From positions 27,719,073-27,783,072 of the forward strand of contig NC_089273.1 in assembly GCF_963678975.1 (NCBI RefSeq): 64,000 bases of DNA. Reading direction: 5' to 3'. Positions 47,701 to 58,740 of the stretch are shown in pieces (within the stretch, counting starts at the first letter, position 1; every line of letters begins with the position of its first letter). The notes under the pieces are model-generated. The model had not been told where the DNA came from. It saw only the letters and a list, made by a program, of their open reading frames with translations, and did no database searches. A program made the translations under genes and the position numbers. Source of the DNA: Dysidea avara. Its lineage: Eukaryota > Porifera > Demospongiae > Dictyoceratida > Dysideidae.

Positions 47701-48276
47701 TGGTGTCTAATGTCGGAATTGAACCACACGGGCTGACTATTAGGTTTAATTGTAGTTATGGGAATAAAATGCGGTATAGCATCTTTAATGGTATTGCTAA
47801 GGCATAACCACACAAATTCAATATCTTCAGACATGAGACAAAATGTGAAATCAGAGTTATATAAAAAGTAACACAGGTCATTGTAGTTACCTTTAGAGTA
47901 ATTTAGAAATGGTGTAGCCCTTTGATCACTGTCATTGTTCAATGATGAATGAGAGTCAAACGTTATGACAAAATGGTCTGATGGGATAGGTAAAGGAGGA
48001 TCACAGTGTATTCTTAGGTTCAAACAATTTTCAGGAGCATTGGTTAGGACTAGGTCAAGTATGATACCAGCTATATGAGTAGGTTCATCTATCATTTGCA
48101 CAAGGTTAAGGTCAAATACAACGTCACAGAAATTTGATGAAAAGGGGGATTGACCACATAGGGAATCCCAGTTGATATCTCCTAGATTGAAGTCTCTCAG
48201 TAGAATTAAATGGCCAGTAAGATCCCTGAGGGTGTTAATGTAGCTCAGAAATTCTTGGCAATAATCGACCGATGAA
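44727..48276 (-). mobile_element. LINE (APE/RVT_1 type), 5'-truncated and decayed
   Basis: The 3' tail (complement of TATTTATTTATTG...TTTATTTATAA) lies at 44727-44755. The minus strand carries the endonuclease end (FNLGDINWDSLCGQSPFSSN, then SDHFVITFDSH) at about 48275-47900. The RT follows (SLNTSKAMGPDGIPPILLSK, SGVPQGSILGPLLFIIYMND, FLFADDTKC near 45840) and the C-terminal LLQRRATKYIF at about 45400. The frame shifts several times (about 46100, 45500 and 45350), and a second LINE fragment sits at 46608-47382. Jockey/CR1-like by motif. Inactive. Confidence 0.85.
46608..47382 (+). mobile_element. 5'-truncated LINE fragment nested in the minus-strand LINE
   Basis: Encodes only the RT C-terminus (PLWRPNLIKDISTLERIQRR, AANSHFYRLPRLWNSLP-like end; open 46665-47090), then a 3' UTR ending in five TAAA-type repeats (AAATAAATAAATAAATAA, about 47355-47382). 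The host LINE frame stops at TSTDLPPSF on one side and resumes at FAVSDQLIYKPF on the other. Confidence 0.85.
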
Positions 48277-48452
48277 TCAATTATTGCCAAGAATTTCTGA
48301 GCTACATTAACACCCTCAGGGATCTTACTGGCCATTTACTTCTACTGGGAGATTTCAATCTAGGAGATATCAACTGGGATTCCCTATGTGGTCAATCCCC
48401 CTTTTCATCAAATTTCTGTGACGTTGTATTTGACCTTAACCTTGTTCAAATC
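48277..48452 (+). repeat. Inverted duplicate of the LINE endonuclease segment
   Basis: GAATTTCTGAGCTACATTAA through CTTAACCTTGTTCAAAT is the reverse complement of about 48105-48276, joined by a ~20-bp loop. The two arms form a ~350-bp hairpin at the LINE 5' end. An open frame across the junction (minus, from 48335) is a chimera. Confidence 0.85.
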
Positions 48453-49872
48453 ACTATGAAAAATACAAACGATTTCCGTTACAAAGGGAAGCCATCACAT
48501 GCTATCGCCAAATCGACACTTTTCGCTTTCAGAAAAGATGAATGGGACACAAAGGAGGACACTGGTAAGTCCATGAAGAATGCATTGTACGTACTACGGT
48601 ATGCCAAAAGGCACCTGTTGGACCGAAGCGACGTCAAACAGTGAAAAAATCAAGCCTGTAGCCTTAGCCGTTAACGAGTTACACTTGTCTGAAGGCATCA
48701 GTCAGTCACTAGAAAATTCCATTAAATACGTAACTTATCTTTAAAATTAACTTGTTGAAAGCGTTTCTGGTCAATCTGAATTCTTGTTTGGGTTTAGTTT
48801 TACTTAACCAATACTGCCTCCTCATCGTCGTCAGGGGAAATTGAGGCTGTTTTTGGTGACATCATTTTGTAGGCCACGCCTACTCCTTTGTGGTCCCTAC
48901 TATACAGTTACTATTGTACTGTATGATAAAAATTCTTACTACTTTTCTCAATGTGGGAAATTTTGACATGAGAAATGTTACTAGCCCAGTTAGAGACATA
49001 CCCAGCCAGTTTTGCATATGGAAGTACTTATGAATAAAGCTTGCATGTGTTTAACACATAGGCTTTATGGCACTCCTCTACTTTACCTAGATATTACCCA
49101 GGTCATGTATTACATTTAAATTAATTACCATAGCCACACATTGTAAACATATATGCACCCCACACCACATGCACAATTGTTTATAAACCGATTTCAGAAA
49201 CCAGTAATACACCCTACATCTAGTCTTTAATTTGGCATGAGGTGAAGCCTTAGAAGGGCCAGAATATTTCTAAACATTGGCTTGCAAGCCAACAATAGGG
49301 CTTACATATGACATGTCATCCTTTACTGAACCTATAGAAGTAGTTGCTCTAGAAATTTACAAGAAGCCGCACACTTACTGTATACACAAAAATAAGAATG
49401 GAGCTTACAGCTTGTTACAGGCTTTACAGGTTACGAAAGTGTATAATTTTGAAGAAAAGTTGAGAATCAAGACACACGATAGTGTGTCGTGCGGCCCAAG
49501 AAGCCGGCGCGCCATATTGTGAGTATATTAACAGGAAGAAAGAAAACGCAATTTTCACACCTATGTAGCTCTGTGATTCTTTATGCGATTGGAACCAAAT
49601 TTGCTGCAGACGTGCCGGCTAGTTATGGGAGTCTACATACCAAATTTGAATACAATTGGTCCAACAATTTCTGAGATACGAGAGAACAAAATTTCGTTTT
49701 AATGTCTTCGTTTTTTCTTCTTCATCTTCTTCATTTCGCACACTTCGCAAAGTCTGCCATAAAACACGAATGCGTACTCGGATAGGGCTGAAATTTGGAA
49801 TACTTGAAGGACTCAGTAAGGCGGATCTCAGTACCAACTTTGTTAGGAATCCGATGAACATTCACGGAGTTA
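48453..49872. other. Gene-free stretch
   Basis: Open frames at 48456-48644 and 49277-49522 have no recognisable domain or splice support. GATACGAGAGAACAAAATTT near 49675 resembles the complement of a phrase near 24080, so dispersed repeat sequence is present. Confidence 0.35.
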
Positions 49873-50334
49873 GCCCCTATTCGGTGATTATTAGTTTCTC
49901 ATCCAGCCTTTCTAATTATTATGATGCGGGCGGGAGAGTATTACCATTATGCCATTATGCCATTATATTATAACATTAACACATGCACTGATGTACAGAC
50001 CTTGTCCAACTTGTCTTTCTTTCTTACTACAAACATTTCCTTTACCAGCTGATTCTACTTTTCGTGATCGCCAACTGTTTTTCGACAGTCAACTGAAAGC
50101 CTACTTTGATGACGTCGATAGAGCACGATTGAAACTGGCACTGCAGCAATTTGCTAAGGAAAACAGCAGTTCTCCTGAAATATAGTGCATTGTAGCGTTC
50201 ATCAACAAAAATTATAACAGTTTGGTATCACGTGTTCTTCTGAGCATGCGCAGAGTAAATAATGGCTTACCATGCGGTAGCTTAAGAAGGATGCGGGCGG
50301 TGGATGAGAAACTAATAATCACCAAATAGGGGCC
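49873..50334. mobile_element. Harbinger-like MITE (462 bp) containing an exon-like segment
   Basis: Inverted ends GCCCCTATTCGGTGATTATT and AATAATCACCAAATAGGGGC extend about 33 bp (through GTTTCTCATCC). TTA flanks both sides (49870-49872, 50335-50337). It contains the possible exon at 50049-50185. Confidence 0.7.
50049..50185 (+). CDS. Exon-like ORF end inside the MITE
   Basis: After acceptor-like TTTCCTTTACCAG the sequence is open to TAG at 50183-50185, reading ADSTFRDRQLFFDSQLKAYF and DDVDRARLKLALQQFAKENS. The composition looks like a real helical protein end, but I recognise no family. It may be a captured host exon or the tail of the element's own protein. Confidence 0.3.
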
Positions 50335-50337
50335 TTA

Positions 50338-51629
50338 TTACCGATTATGTGCGTATAATAAGGTCGAAGGTCTGTCACGCCTACATGGTAAATACCTTGG
50401 AGGAATGAGTTAAAAATTGATATGTACATGAAGTAACCATCGTAGGAGTGCCTTTTTGTGGTTTGAAAGTAATTGAGATAAAGACCATGGAGATATGACA
50501 CAAAACCCAACCTGTGTCAAAATTAGGCGATCGATTATTATGAATAAAAAAACTATTAGTTTTCACATCTACCAGGCAAACCGCTTGGTGCAATGAGCTG
50601 AAAATCAGTATGTAGCTGGAATAATCATCATAGAAAGTCCTTGCAGTAGTACAGAAGAATCGGATTACAAACCACTGAGTTGTGATTCGAAAGTCAACTA
50701 CGTGTAGTAAATGCGAGATCTAGATATTCTAATAGAACAGTCACCCTAATAGAGCATTCAGCTACATTTATAACTTACTCTATTATAGAATTATATTACA
50801 TTACAAGATATTCTGTACGGAATTCAGCTACAAACAGTTAATGTGATAGACAATTCAGCTACATGTAAGTCACTCTGTAGAGAGTTCATTTAGAAATAAG
50901 TCACCCTGTATCAGCTAGAAGAAGTCACCTTGTAGAGAGTTCAGCTACAAAGAAACCATCATGTAGAGAGTTCAGCTACTCTCCACCAATTATATCTCCC
51001 TTATTTATAACAACACATACGTAGCTAAGTAGCTTGCTACACTGCTTCTCTGAATACTGTGACTGCTCTATTAGAGTATCCAGATCCTGACTGTTCTATT
51101 AGAGTATCTCGATCTTTTCTTGCAAACAGTGTCCCATAAAAGTGTGAGGGGGCCGTGGTCCCCCGTCCCCACCGAATATGGTACAACCCCTGCCAGAGGG
51201 GCAGCTGCCAGTATAGGCAGCCATTAGCAATGCAACACACGTTTTTACAATACGTTAACAAGTAAGTATACAAATGAGATAAGTTTTGTGTACCTCATTT
51301 CGCCATGCCATGCACGTACGGGAGACTTTCCACCACATCGTCTGCCCACCCACAATAAGCGCATCAATGTTTTAATATTCAAGCGCCGCTCATAATGGGA
51401 TGGCGAAGATGACTGAAGCAGACGTAAAAAAGATTGTTTATTGTCTAGGTTCATTGCAGCTAAGTGTTGTGCTATGGTAGCACTCGCAACACTGAAAACA
51501 GCACCTGTAAAATGCTATCATGGCAAATTTTCTAGATGCTATGGTAGCACCTGGAGTGCTACCATAGCACATCAGTTTTAACAGTGTGGTTTTGTCAAAT
51601 TCAGTCACAAATGATCTCCTTCCTTGTGT
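50338..51629. other. Gene-free stretch with hAT MITE pieces
   Basis: 50720-50960 has repeated GAGAGTTCAGCTAC(A) phrases (loose 30-45-bp periodicity). 51040-51125 has two TCTATTAGAGTAT motifs shared with the hAT MITEs. A small palindrome with GCTATGGTAGCAC lies at 51536-51574. Confidence 0.4.
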
Positions 51630-53090
51630 CAATAGTAAGGTTCAACTGTATGCAGATGATGTCCTACTGTACTCCTACATACATTCCGAATCCGATTGTA
51701 TAACCCGTTCAACAGGATCTTGACAGACTTTTTGAATGGGCTCTTACTTGGCTGATGGAATTTAACAGTAAGAAATGTGAATACTTGAGAATTACCAATA
51801 TAAGAAATCCCATCATTCATAGCTATCAACTGGAGAATTCTATCATCTCCGAGGTTCCTCACACAAAATATCTTGGGGTCACCATTGACCAGAAACTATC
51901 ATGGAATGAACACATTCAAAGAGTCATTAGCAAAGCAAACCAGGTTAATGGATTCTTGTGTCGTAACCTACTAACCTTCACAAATTCCCTGTTTCTGTTA
52001 AGAACAATTGTTTTAAGATGATGGTTCGCCCCATTGTTGAATATGCATCCTCTGTCTGGGCCCCTCACACCCACACCGACATAAACCAACTTGAGTCCAT
52101 CCAAAGGAGAGCAGCCAGATTTTGCTACAATAATTTTTCTAGATTTAGTATATAGTGTAACAAAAATGATGTCATCATTAAATGTGACCTGATCTTGGAA
52201 AACTTACCTTTTGGGCACACTGGTCAATTTTCTGTTTTATAGCTTTAATGAGGTACTGGGTGCTCAATCACTGCTCATCTATCTTGTTTTAAAATTTCAG
52301 CTTAATATCTTTAAGCATTCCTGAGATATGGCCAATTTTCTGTTCTGTACATTACAAACTAACTTTTATGGTAATGTATTGAGCTCTGTGAGTGATTAAG
52401 GATGAGAAATGGTGACAAATCACTTTGTTTACCAATAATTCCATTCTTACCATCTAAAATACTTTAAAAGACATTTCTGATATATTAATGAAGCATTCTT
52501 GGTACTTTTCTGCAATTTAATGCCATTTATCATTGTCTAAAAGTAAGTTTTAGCCATTCCAGCAGCTGAACAAATCACCCAATTTGTATGTGAAATTACT
52601 ACATGGTCTGATATAATCATCCATATCTCCTAGGAAAAAGAAGCTATGGGTGTGAAACTTGACAGTAAGAAAATTTAATAGTTGTTTTACCCAAATGTTG
52701 AAAAAATTAATTTAAAAATTGCTGAAATTTTCATTTGAGTTTTCCCAAAAAGTTTGCTTGTGCCAAAAAGGTAGGTTTTCCAAGATCCGGTCACAAATTT
52801 ACCTGCCCTCGAAGAAAGAAGAGACAAGTCTAAGATAACTACAATGTATAAGATAATTAATGGCTATCTAAGTATACCCACAAATGATTTTATACCTAAT
52901 CATCATCCATCAAGAGAAGGATATTATAAACAGCTTGACACTATGATTGATTCTTATAAATTTTCCTTTTTCCCTTCTACTATCAGACCCTGGAACACAC
53001 TCCCCCCTTTGTAATTCACTCCCCTACCTTAGATAAGTTTTGTACTAACCTGAACATTCATTATGATTACACCTGTGCACAACAACCTTT
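51630..53090 (+). mobile_element. LINE RT fragment, interrupted by a GTGAC MITE
   Basis: Reads an RT core after YADDVLLYSY: LFEWALTWLMEFNSKKCEYL, TKYLGVTIDQKLSWNEHIQ, VRPIVEYASSVWAPHTHTD and LESIQRRAARFCYNNFSRF. After the MITE it continues as NLPALEERRDKSK and FFPSTIRPWNTLPP. The frame breaks near 51715, 52015 and 52140. It is a different LINE lineage from those at 44.7 and 54.7 kb, more L2-like at the C-terminus, and similar to the fragment at 38678-38850. Both ends are truncated. Confidence 0.82.
52184..52794. mobile_element. GTGAC-family MITE, copy H (611 bp)
   Basis: Starts GTGACCTGATCTTGGAAAAC and ends GTTTTCCAAGATCCGGTCAC. AAAT is duplicated at 52180-52183 and 52795-52798. Removing it gives the LINE reading SLNLPALEERR, which fixes the 4-bp duplication. 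Confidence 0.9.
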
Positions 53091-53113
53091 TTGATTTCTA
53101 CACAGTAACGAAT

Positions 53114-53410
53114 GAGCCGTATCCGCAATTACGTCACAACGCGAAAATAACGCAAAAATGGCGAAAAGTGTGGGGGCCAAGTGGGATTCTTTGTATGGAA
53201 GGGATAACGTTTCGAGATGTTCCACGTGAAGAAAGCATAAGAAAACTCTGGTGAGGTTTATTAACTATCTTACTATGTAGGGGCACGCATTTTCGTACTT
53301 CTCGAGTAGTCCTATGGTCTGCTTTTGGTTTCTTCCCAATGGCTCTCTGTACAAAAGGCCCCTACACTTTTCGCCATTTTTGTGTTGTGACGTAATTTCG
53401 GATAAGACTC
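53114..53410. mobile_element. MITE with ~60-bp inverted ends (297 bp)
   Basis: Ends GAGCCGTATCCGCAATTACG and CGTAATTTCGGATAAGACTC; the pairing goes on through ACGTCACAAC, AAAAATGGCGAAAAGTGT and GGGGCC. Flanked by AT on both sides. CpG-rich for the region. No ORF. Confidence 0.75.
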
Positions 53411-53512
53411 ATATAATATAATAATAATAATAATAATTAGCAATTGCGATTTTCCTCATAACAAGCCGTTAACTCACGTAAGATATTTAATTTTTTTCAG
53501 TTATCAACCAAC

Positions 53513-56500
53513 CTTTTTTTAAAATAATACAGTTACAATACAAATTACTCTACACCTAAACTACAAACACAATTAATTACAACAGGAGTTTGGGGAAAGG
53601 AAAATCAGAGTCCTCACATTGCAAACGCCAGTACCGTAAAATCATACAGGAATTGTTCGTCCATAAAGAAACTGAAAGTTGTTGTAACAAATGTTTACGA
53701 GCCTGTTTGGTTGATGCACCACTTCTGGCTGTGGTGCGTTCAGCGATGGTACGAAGGGTTTGAAGCACAAATGGTGACCAAAATCCAAAAGTTTCTACAA
53801 CAAGTAAGACAAAGTCACACCCCGACTCCTCTACAGCATCTTGATGTCTCTGGTCCTCGACTAACTCACCAGCTGCAGCAGCTACCCCAGCACAAGAAGA
53901 AGAAATAGAAATGTGAGAAGGCTGGGTAGTGCTACGAACAGACACATCAAAATAAGCTGGACGACCATGCTGAAAATCAGGGTGGTACACATCACCTGGG
54001 CGAGAATTTTCTTCATAAGAAACACGTTGTTTCTTCAAAACTCCTGAGTGACTCTGGGACAACAATGTCAACTAGAGCATCATGGCGACGAATTCTCATA
54101 GGACCATGAGAACATTCTAGAAGATGGTCACCAAATTGGTCAATGGAAGTAAGACACACACATAATGGGGAAAGTGGAAATAGAGGGATTCCGAGCCACA
54201 AACGAAGGCCAACAACAAACTCAGGACCAGGAATAGCCAGAGCAAGGGAGACTTGAAGAATGGCTTTGAGCCATCCACTGCTAGTACCAGATGAGTGAGA
54301 GAGAGCAGTAAGTAGAGTACGGTTTCGGATGTTGAAAGAAGCAAATAGTTGGTCATACTGATTTTGATCTAACAGAGCCTGTAAGTCCTGCTGAGTAGCA
54401 GAGGGAATAAAGATATCAGATGTAAACCTTTCAAAGGTAGCAACAGCATGTTCTTCATTTGGAAACACTAGATCATGAAAGTCCTGGGATAGAAGATGAG
54501 AAGCCAGGAGACGAACACTATTACATAAACCCAAAAAGGCCGCAGCAGCAGAAGAAAAGGATGAACACAAGCCCAGACCCCCAAGCGAAATGGTAAAGTG
54601 GCTTGGCACGAAGAATCATTAGGAAGACTACATTGTATTATGGGACTTAGGCAAGATTTAAGATTAGAATCAAACTGTTCTAAAAAGGAGTGCAATATAC
54701 TAGCAGAATTTGCATTCAATCATAATTTAGTACAACACATCAATGGCTCCACACATTCTGCTGGGAATACTTTAGACATAGTCTTATCCAATATTAACAG
54801 TCTCTATCATGCTTATACATACTCAGTTTTACCATCCGGTCTTTCATCAGATCACTACATAATAACTTTCCTTATTGATCATTCCTCCAACAGGCCTACA
54901 AGGGTTTACAAACAAAAATTTGATTATAACAATGCTTCCTGGGATGACATGAATGAGTTCTTCACCCAATACGACTTTGTCTTAGCACTAAACTCCAGCA
55001 ACACCGAATTTATTTGGCTATTCCTTAAGACAGCAATTAACAGTGCGTTAAATCTCTTTGTACCAAAATTACCTGTTAAAGAATCTAATCAACCCAGATG
55101 GTTTAACTCAGCTATTCGTCATAAAATTAAGTGTCTCCGTACCTCCAAAAGACAACTTACAAGACACCCTACTACCAGGAAAAGACTCAAAGTAACTAAT
55201 TTACAAAACGAGCTACAACAGATGATAATAGAAGCCAAGGCCAATTATGAGACCAATCTTGCACTTAGTTATGCTCACACAAACAGTAACAAAATCTTTC
55301 AGTATATTTCTAGCATCAAGGGTCGAGAAAACTTTCCAGCCAACATGACTTACAATGATGACTGTGTATCCTCAGACTCAGATAAAGCTCAATTGTTCAA
55401 CAACTACTTTTATTCTATATTCTCCACATCTGATGACATACCAACAAATGAAACAGATTATCAGCCCAGATCTCCCATTGTACAGGACATTAATTTCTCT
55501 AATTCTGATGTTCTTGAACTGCTCACAACCCTGGATGTCAGTAAAGCATGTGGTATTGACAGCTTCAGTCCAAAAATTTTTAAATATTATGCCCTACCAT
55601 TACTTCAAGTGATTTGCCATCTTTTTCGTACAAGTTTATCATGCAGCACCATACCCCAGGACTGGCGCACCTACTGTGTGATCCCCATATATAAATCTGG
55701 AGATAAGACTTCTGTTTCCAACTACAGACCCATTTCACTGTTATGTATTCTCTCCAAGGTAATGGAAAGATTAGTGTACAACAATATTATTGATCATGTA
55801 CAGAAACTCTCCACTAAATGTCAATTTGGTTTTCTTCCCAAAAGATCTACATTACAACAATTGTTGGTATTTGCCAAAAACGTTTTAGAGCCTAAATGTG
55901 AAGTTGATGTCGTGTATATGGATTTTCGAAAAGCATTCGATACTGTTTCTCACGATCGTCTTTTACAAAAACTATGGGCTGTTGGAATAACTGGAACAGT
56001 TTGGAAGTGGTTCCAAGCGTATCTGAAGCAACGATACCAATGCGTCAAGGTTGGGGACTCATTTTCAGATCTATGTAATGTTTTATCAGGAGTTCCTCAG
56101 GGAAGTGTCCTTGGACCCTTACTGTTTGTCATTTTCATCAATGATTTACCCGAACATATTCAATTCGCAATTCCCTTTATCTTTGCCGATGACACCAAGT
56201 GTCTGTGTAAGATTAGATCTTCTGATGACACTGAGAAATTACAAACAGATATCAACAATGCCTTTATCTGGAGTATTACATCAGAACAATTTTTTAATTA
56301 TTCCAAATTTGTTCATCTTCGCTTCTGGGCCAAAGACTCATTAGACCATTCAATTTATAGTATTAATAGACAGCCAATCCCTCGTTTATCACACCACAAA
56401 GATCTTGGGGTAATATTCACATGTGACTTCAACTGGACAGCCCACTATTCATCTATTTCTGCAAAAGCTTATAAAATTTTAGGTCTTATCAGGAGAACTT

Positions 56501-58740
56501 TTAAAACCAATTGTATGGAAGCCAAGAAAAACTTGTACATCTCATTAGTAAGACCCCAACTAATCTACTGCTCACAAATGTGGAGACCGCAATTAATAAA
56601 AGACATAACATCACTAGAACGCATACAACGAAGAGCAACTAAGTATATTTTAAATGACTACACCTCTACCTATAAATCCAGACTGGAACAACTAAACCTC
56701 CTACCACTAATGTACATCTATGAAGTAAATGACCTTATGTTCTTAATAAAATCATTGAAATCGCCATCAGACAACTTTGAAATTAGAGATCATATTACCT
56801 TTACCAGTAACTCTACTAGATCAGGGACACATCACAAGCTAACCCATCCTAGAACATCATCAGCGGTACAGCGTCACTTTTACTTCAATAGAATCTCACG
56901 ACTTTACAACTACCTCCCAGTTATTAACATTTCATTACCAACTAACATTATCAAATGCCAATTAATCCAACACTTATGGACTCATTTTTACAATAATTTC
57001 AATTCTGATCGAGCCTGCACTTTTCACCTTCTTTGTCCATGTCATCGTTGCTCCAGTGTACCTATATCTGTAAACTTCAATGAACTGTAACTATAATTCT
57101 GTAATTAATGGTAACTAAAATTGTTTACTTATAATTTTTTTTCACCTTGGATGTCAGCACCTGTTGCTGGCATACCTTCAGCATGCAATTTTGATTTTAC
57201 TCGCACGCATGCTGTAAAGCTAAATAAATAAAAATAAAATAATACAGAATAGCACTGTGCGCAAAAGATGAATTATCTTGCAGCTTCCAAGGCAGCTGCG
57301 TAGTAAATGAAGCTCGACTTGAGGGTCTTCTAAAATGCAATGCTGTCTTGAGCAGCTGTAACCTTGGCTAAACGAGAGAACAAGAACTAATCGAAAAAGT
57401 TGTCAGTTCCCCAAATAGGAGATCCCAAAAGCTCCAAACCTTCACTAGCTCGGTTGATACTGGTGGGAAATTCAGGGAAAGAGTCTCCAGAAGGCCAGAA
57501 TAGTTCGCACTTGGACAGATTTAAATGGAGACGAAATCGGGGACCATGAATTGAGAAAGGATCTAAAAGCTTCAGTAAGGAAGATTTCGAACCAATAAAC
57601 GTCCCATCATCTAAATACCACAGATGTAATTTGACTAAATCATGAAGCTTAAAAAAATCAATAAACTGCAACAGAACTAAATAAAAAAGCAAAGGGCCCA
57701 AAGGATCACCTTGTTGTACACCAGATGAGGCCATGATACGTCTAGAACCAAAACGAAGCTCAGCAGGTTCTGAGTAGTACCACTTAAACCAAGCAGAAAT
57801 CTCTGGGAAATCTTCAGCAACTCGTTCGAAAAAAGTAGTAAGACTACATTCATTGAAAGGATTCTTCATGTCTATTTTTAGCAGAGCTAAGGAAGAGTTA
57901 GAACCATGTTGGTAAATGTAATGACGAGTAACGTGGGTAGCAGTCTCCAATCCCCAGGAATTCCAACCCCCACTTGACCGTAGGGGATAAAAACACTAGG
58001 GAGAGAAGGACGAACAGCAAGACAACATAATCGACTTGCTAGACGCCTAATTACTTCACCCACAGCAACTGGGCGGACCCCTCCACCATTCTTTAGCAAA
58101 GCAGTCAAAGGAGCTCCACACAACCAAGGAGAAAGACAAGAAGGAGCTTTTCCAGAAAGCAATTGGTTAATCAGACAGGTTAGAGAAAGAAGACAATCAC
58201 GAGCGGCAGGAGCAGTGGACCCAGCAATCACATCCAACAAATGTTGAGCACGGAGTTTGGAAGCTCTAGGGCTTGTGCCCTTTGGAAATGCTCGCAAGCA
58301 AGACAAACCATTGAGCCATCAACTGTCAATGCAGGCTTAGAAGGCAACACACTTACATCTGTACATGGCGAAGAAGAGTGACGATGGAGCAAATCTTCAT
58401 ATGCAGAATCATCATCATGACCAGCAACACCCTGAGATGAAAGGGCCTGAAGAGCATTACTATATCTTCACTCCCTAGCCCAAAACAAAGCACGAGCCTT
58501 ACAATACAAACCATGAGAAACCCCTCCACGAGGCTTAGAAACTTTGAGATCATCTAGCAAAGAATTCCAAAGGCTATGAATGCCCCCAGACTGATTCCAA
58601 ATATGTAAACGGTGGAGTAAAACAGAAGACATGACAAAGCGGCGACGTTGACTATTACTAGCTGGAATGCGTAGAGCAGCTTTTGCAAACATAGTCAAGC
58701 GAAAAATTTGGAGCGCTGAGTCGACGAAGGAATACTCTGT
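53513..58740 (-). mobile_element. RLE-type non-LTR retrotransposon, copy 2, split by a LINE
   Basis: The 3' poly-A shows as Ts at 53513-53520. C-terminal half 54719-53577: QATLPFRLG, RLWLGIPLFPLSPLC, DQFGDHLLEC knuckle, RHDALVD, RPGDVYHPDF and PAYFDVSVRSTTQPS. RT half 58698-57387: KGTSPRASKLRAQHLLDVI, ALLKIDMKNPFNECSLTTFF, SSGVQQGDPLGPLLFYLVL and LWYLDDGTFIGS. Frameshifts lie near 54030, 57900 and 58310, with a stop near 58470. It extends further 5' than copy 1, through MFAKAALRIPASNSQRRRF. It is colinear with copy 1 except for the LINE at about 54690-57236. Inactive. Confidence 0.85.
54690..57236 (+). mobile_element. LINE (APE/RVT_1), 5'-truncated, RT frame fully open
   Basis: An uninterrupted frame runs to TAA at 57088-57090; about 800 codons belong to the LINE. 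It begins inside the endonuclease (EFAFNHNLVQHINGSTHSAG, then SDHYIITFLID). The RT follows with DVSKACGIDSFSPKIFKYYA, SNYRPISLLCILSKVMERL, VYMDFRKAFDTVSHDRL (motif A), LSGVPQGSVLGPLLFVIFIN (B) and FIFADDTKCL (C, near 56180), then QRRATKYIL and a CPCHRCS end. The 3' tail is AAATAAATAAAAATAAAAT at about 57218-57236. Jockey/CR1-like. The first ~90 nt of the open frame (from 54598) are antisense RLE sequence. The intact frame makes this the youngest-looking LINE here, but the missing 5' end (most of the endonuclease, promoter) makes autonomous activity unlikely. Confidence 0.88.

Noticed and set aside
47292-48335. A 347-codon protein beginning MASKIPEGVNV on the minus strand
   Set aside because: The first ~20 codons are antisense of the inverted LINE duplicate and the last few come from another LINE's tail; only the middle is LINE endonuclease/RT.
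54598-54690. N-terminus of the 830-codon open frame as part of the LINE protein
   Set aside because: It is antisense to the RLE element's coding region; the LINE starts near 54690.
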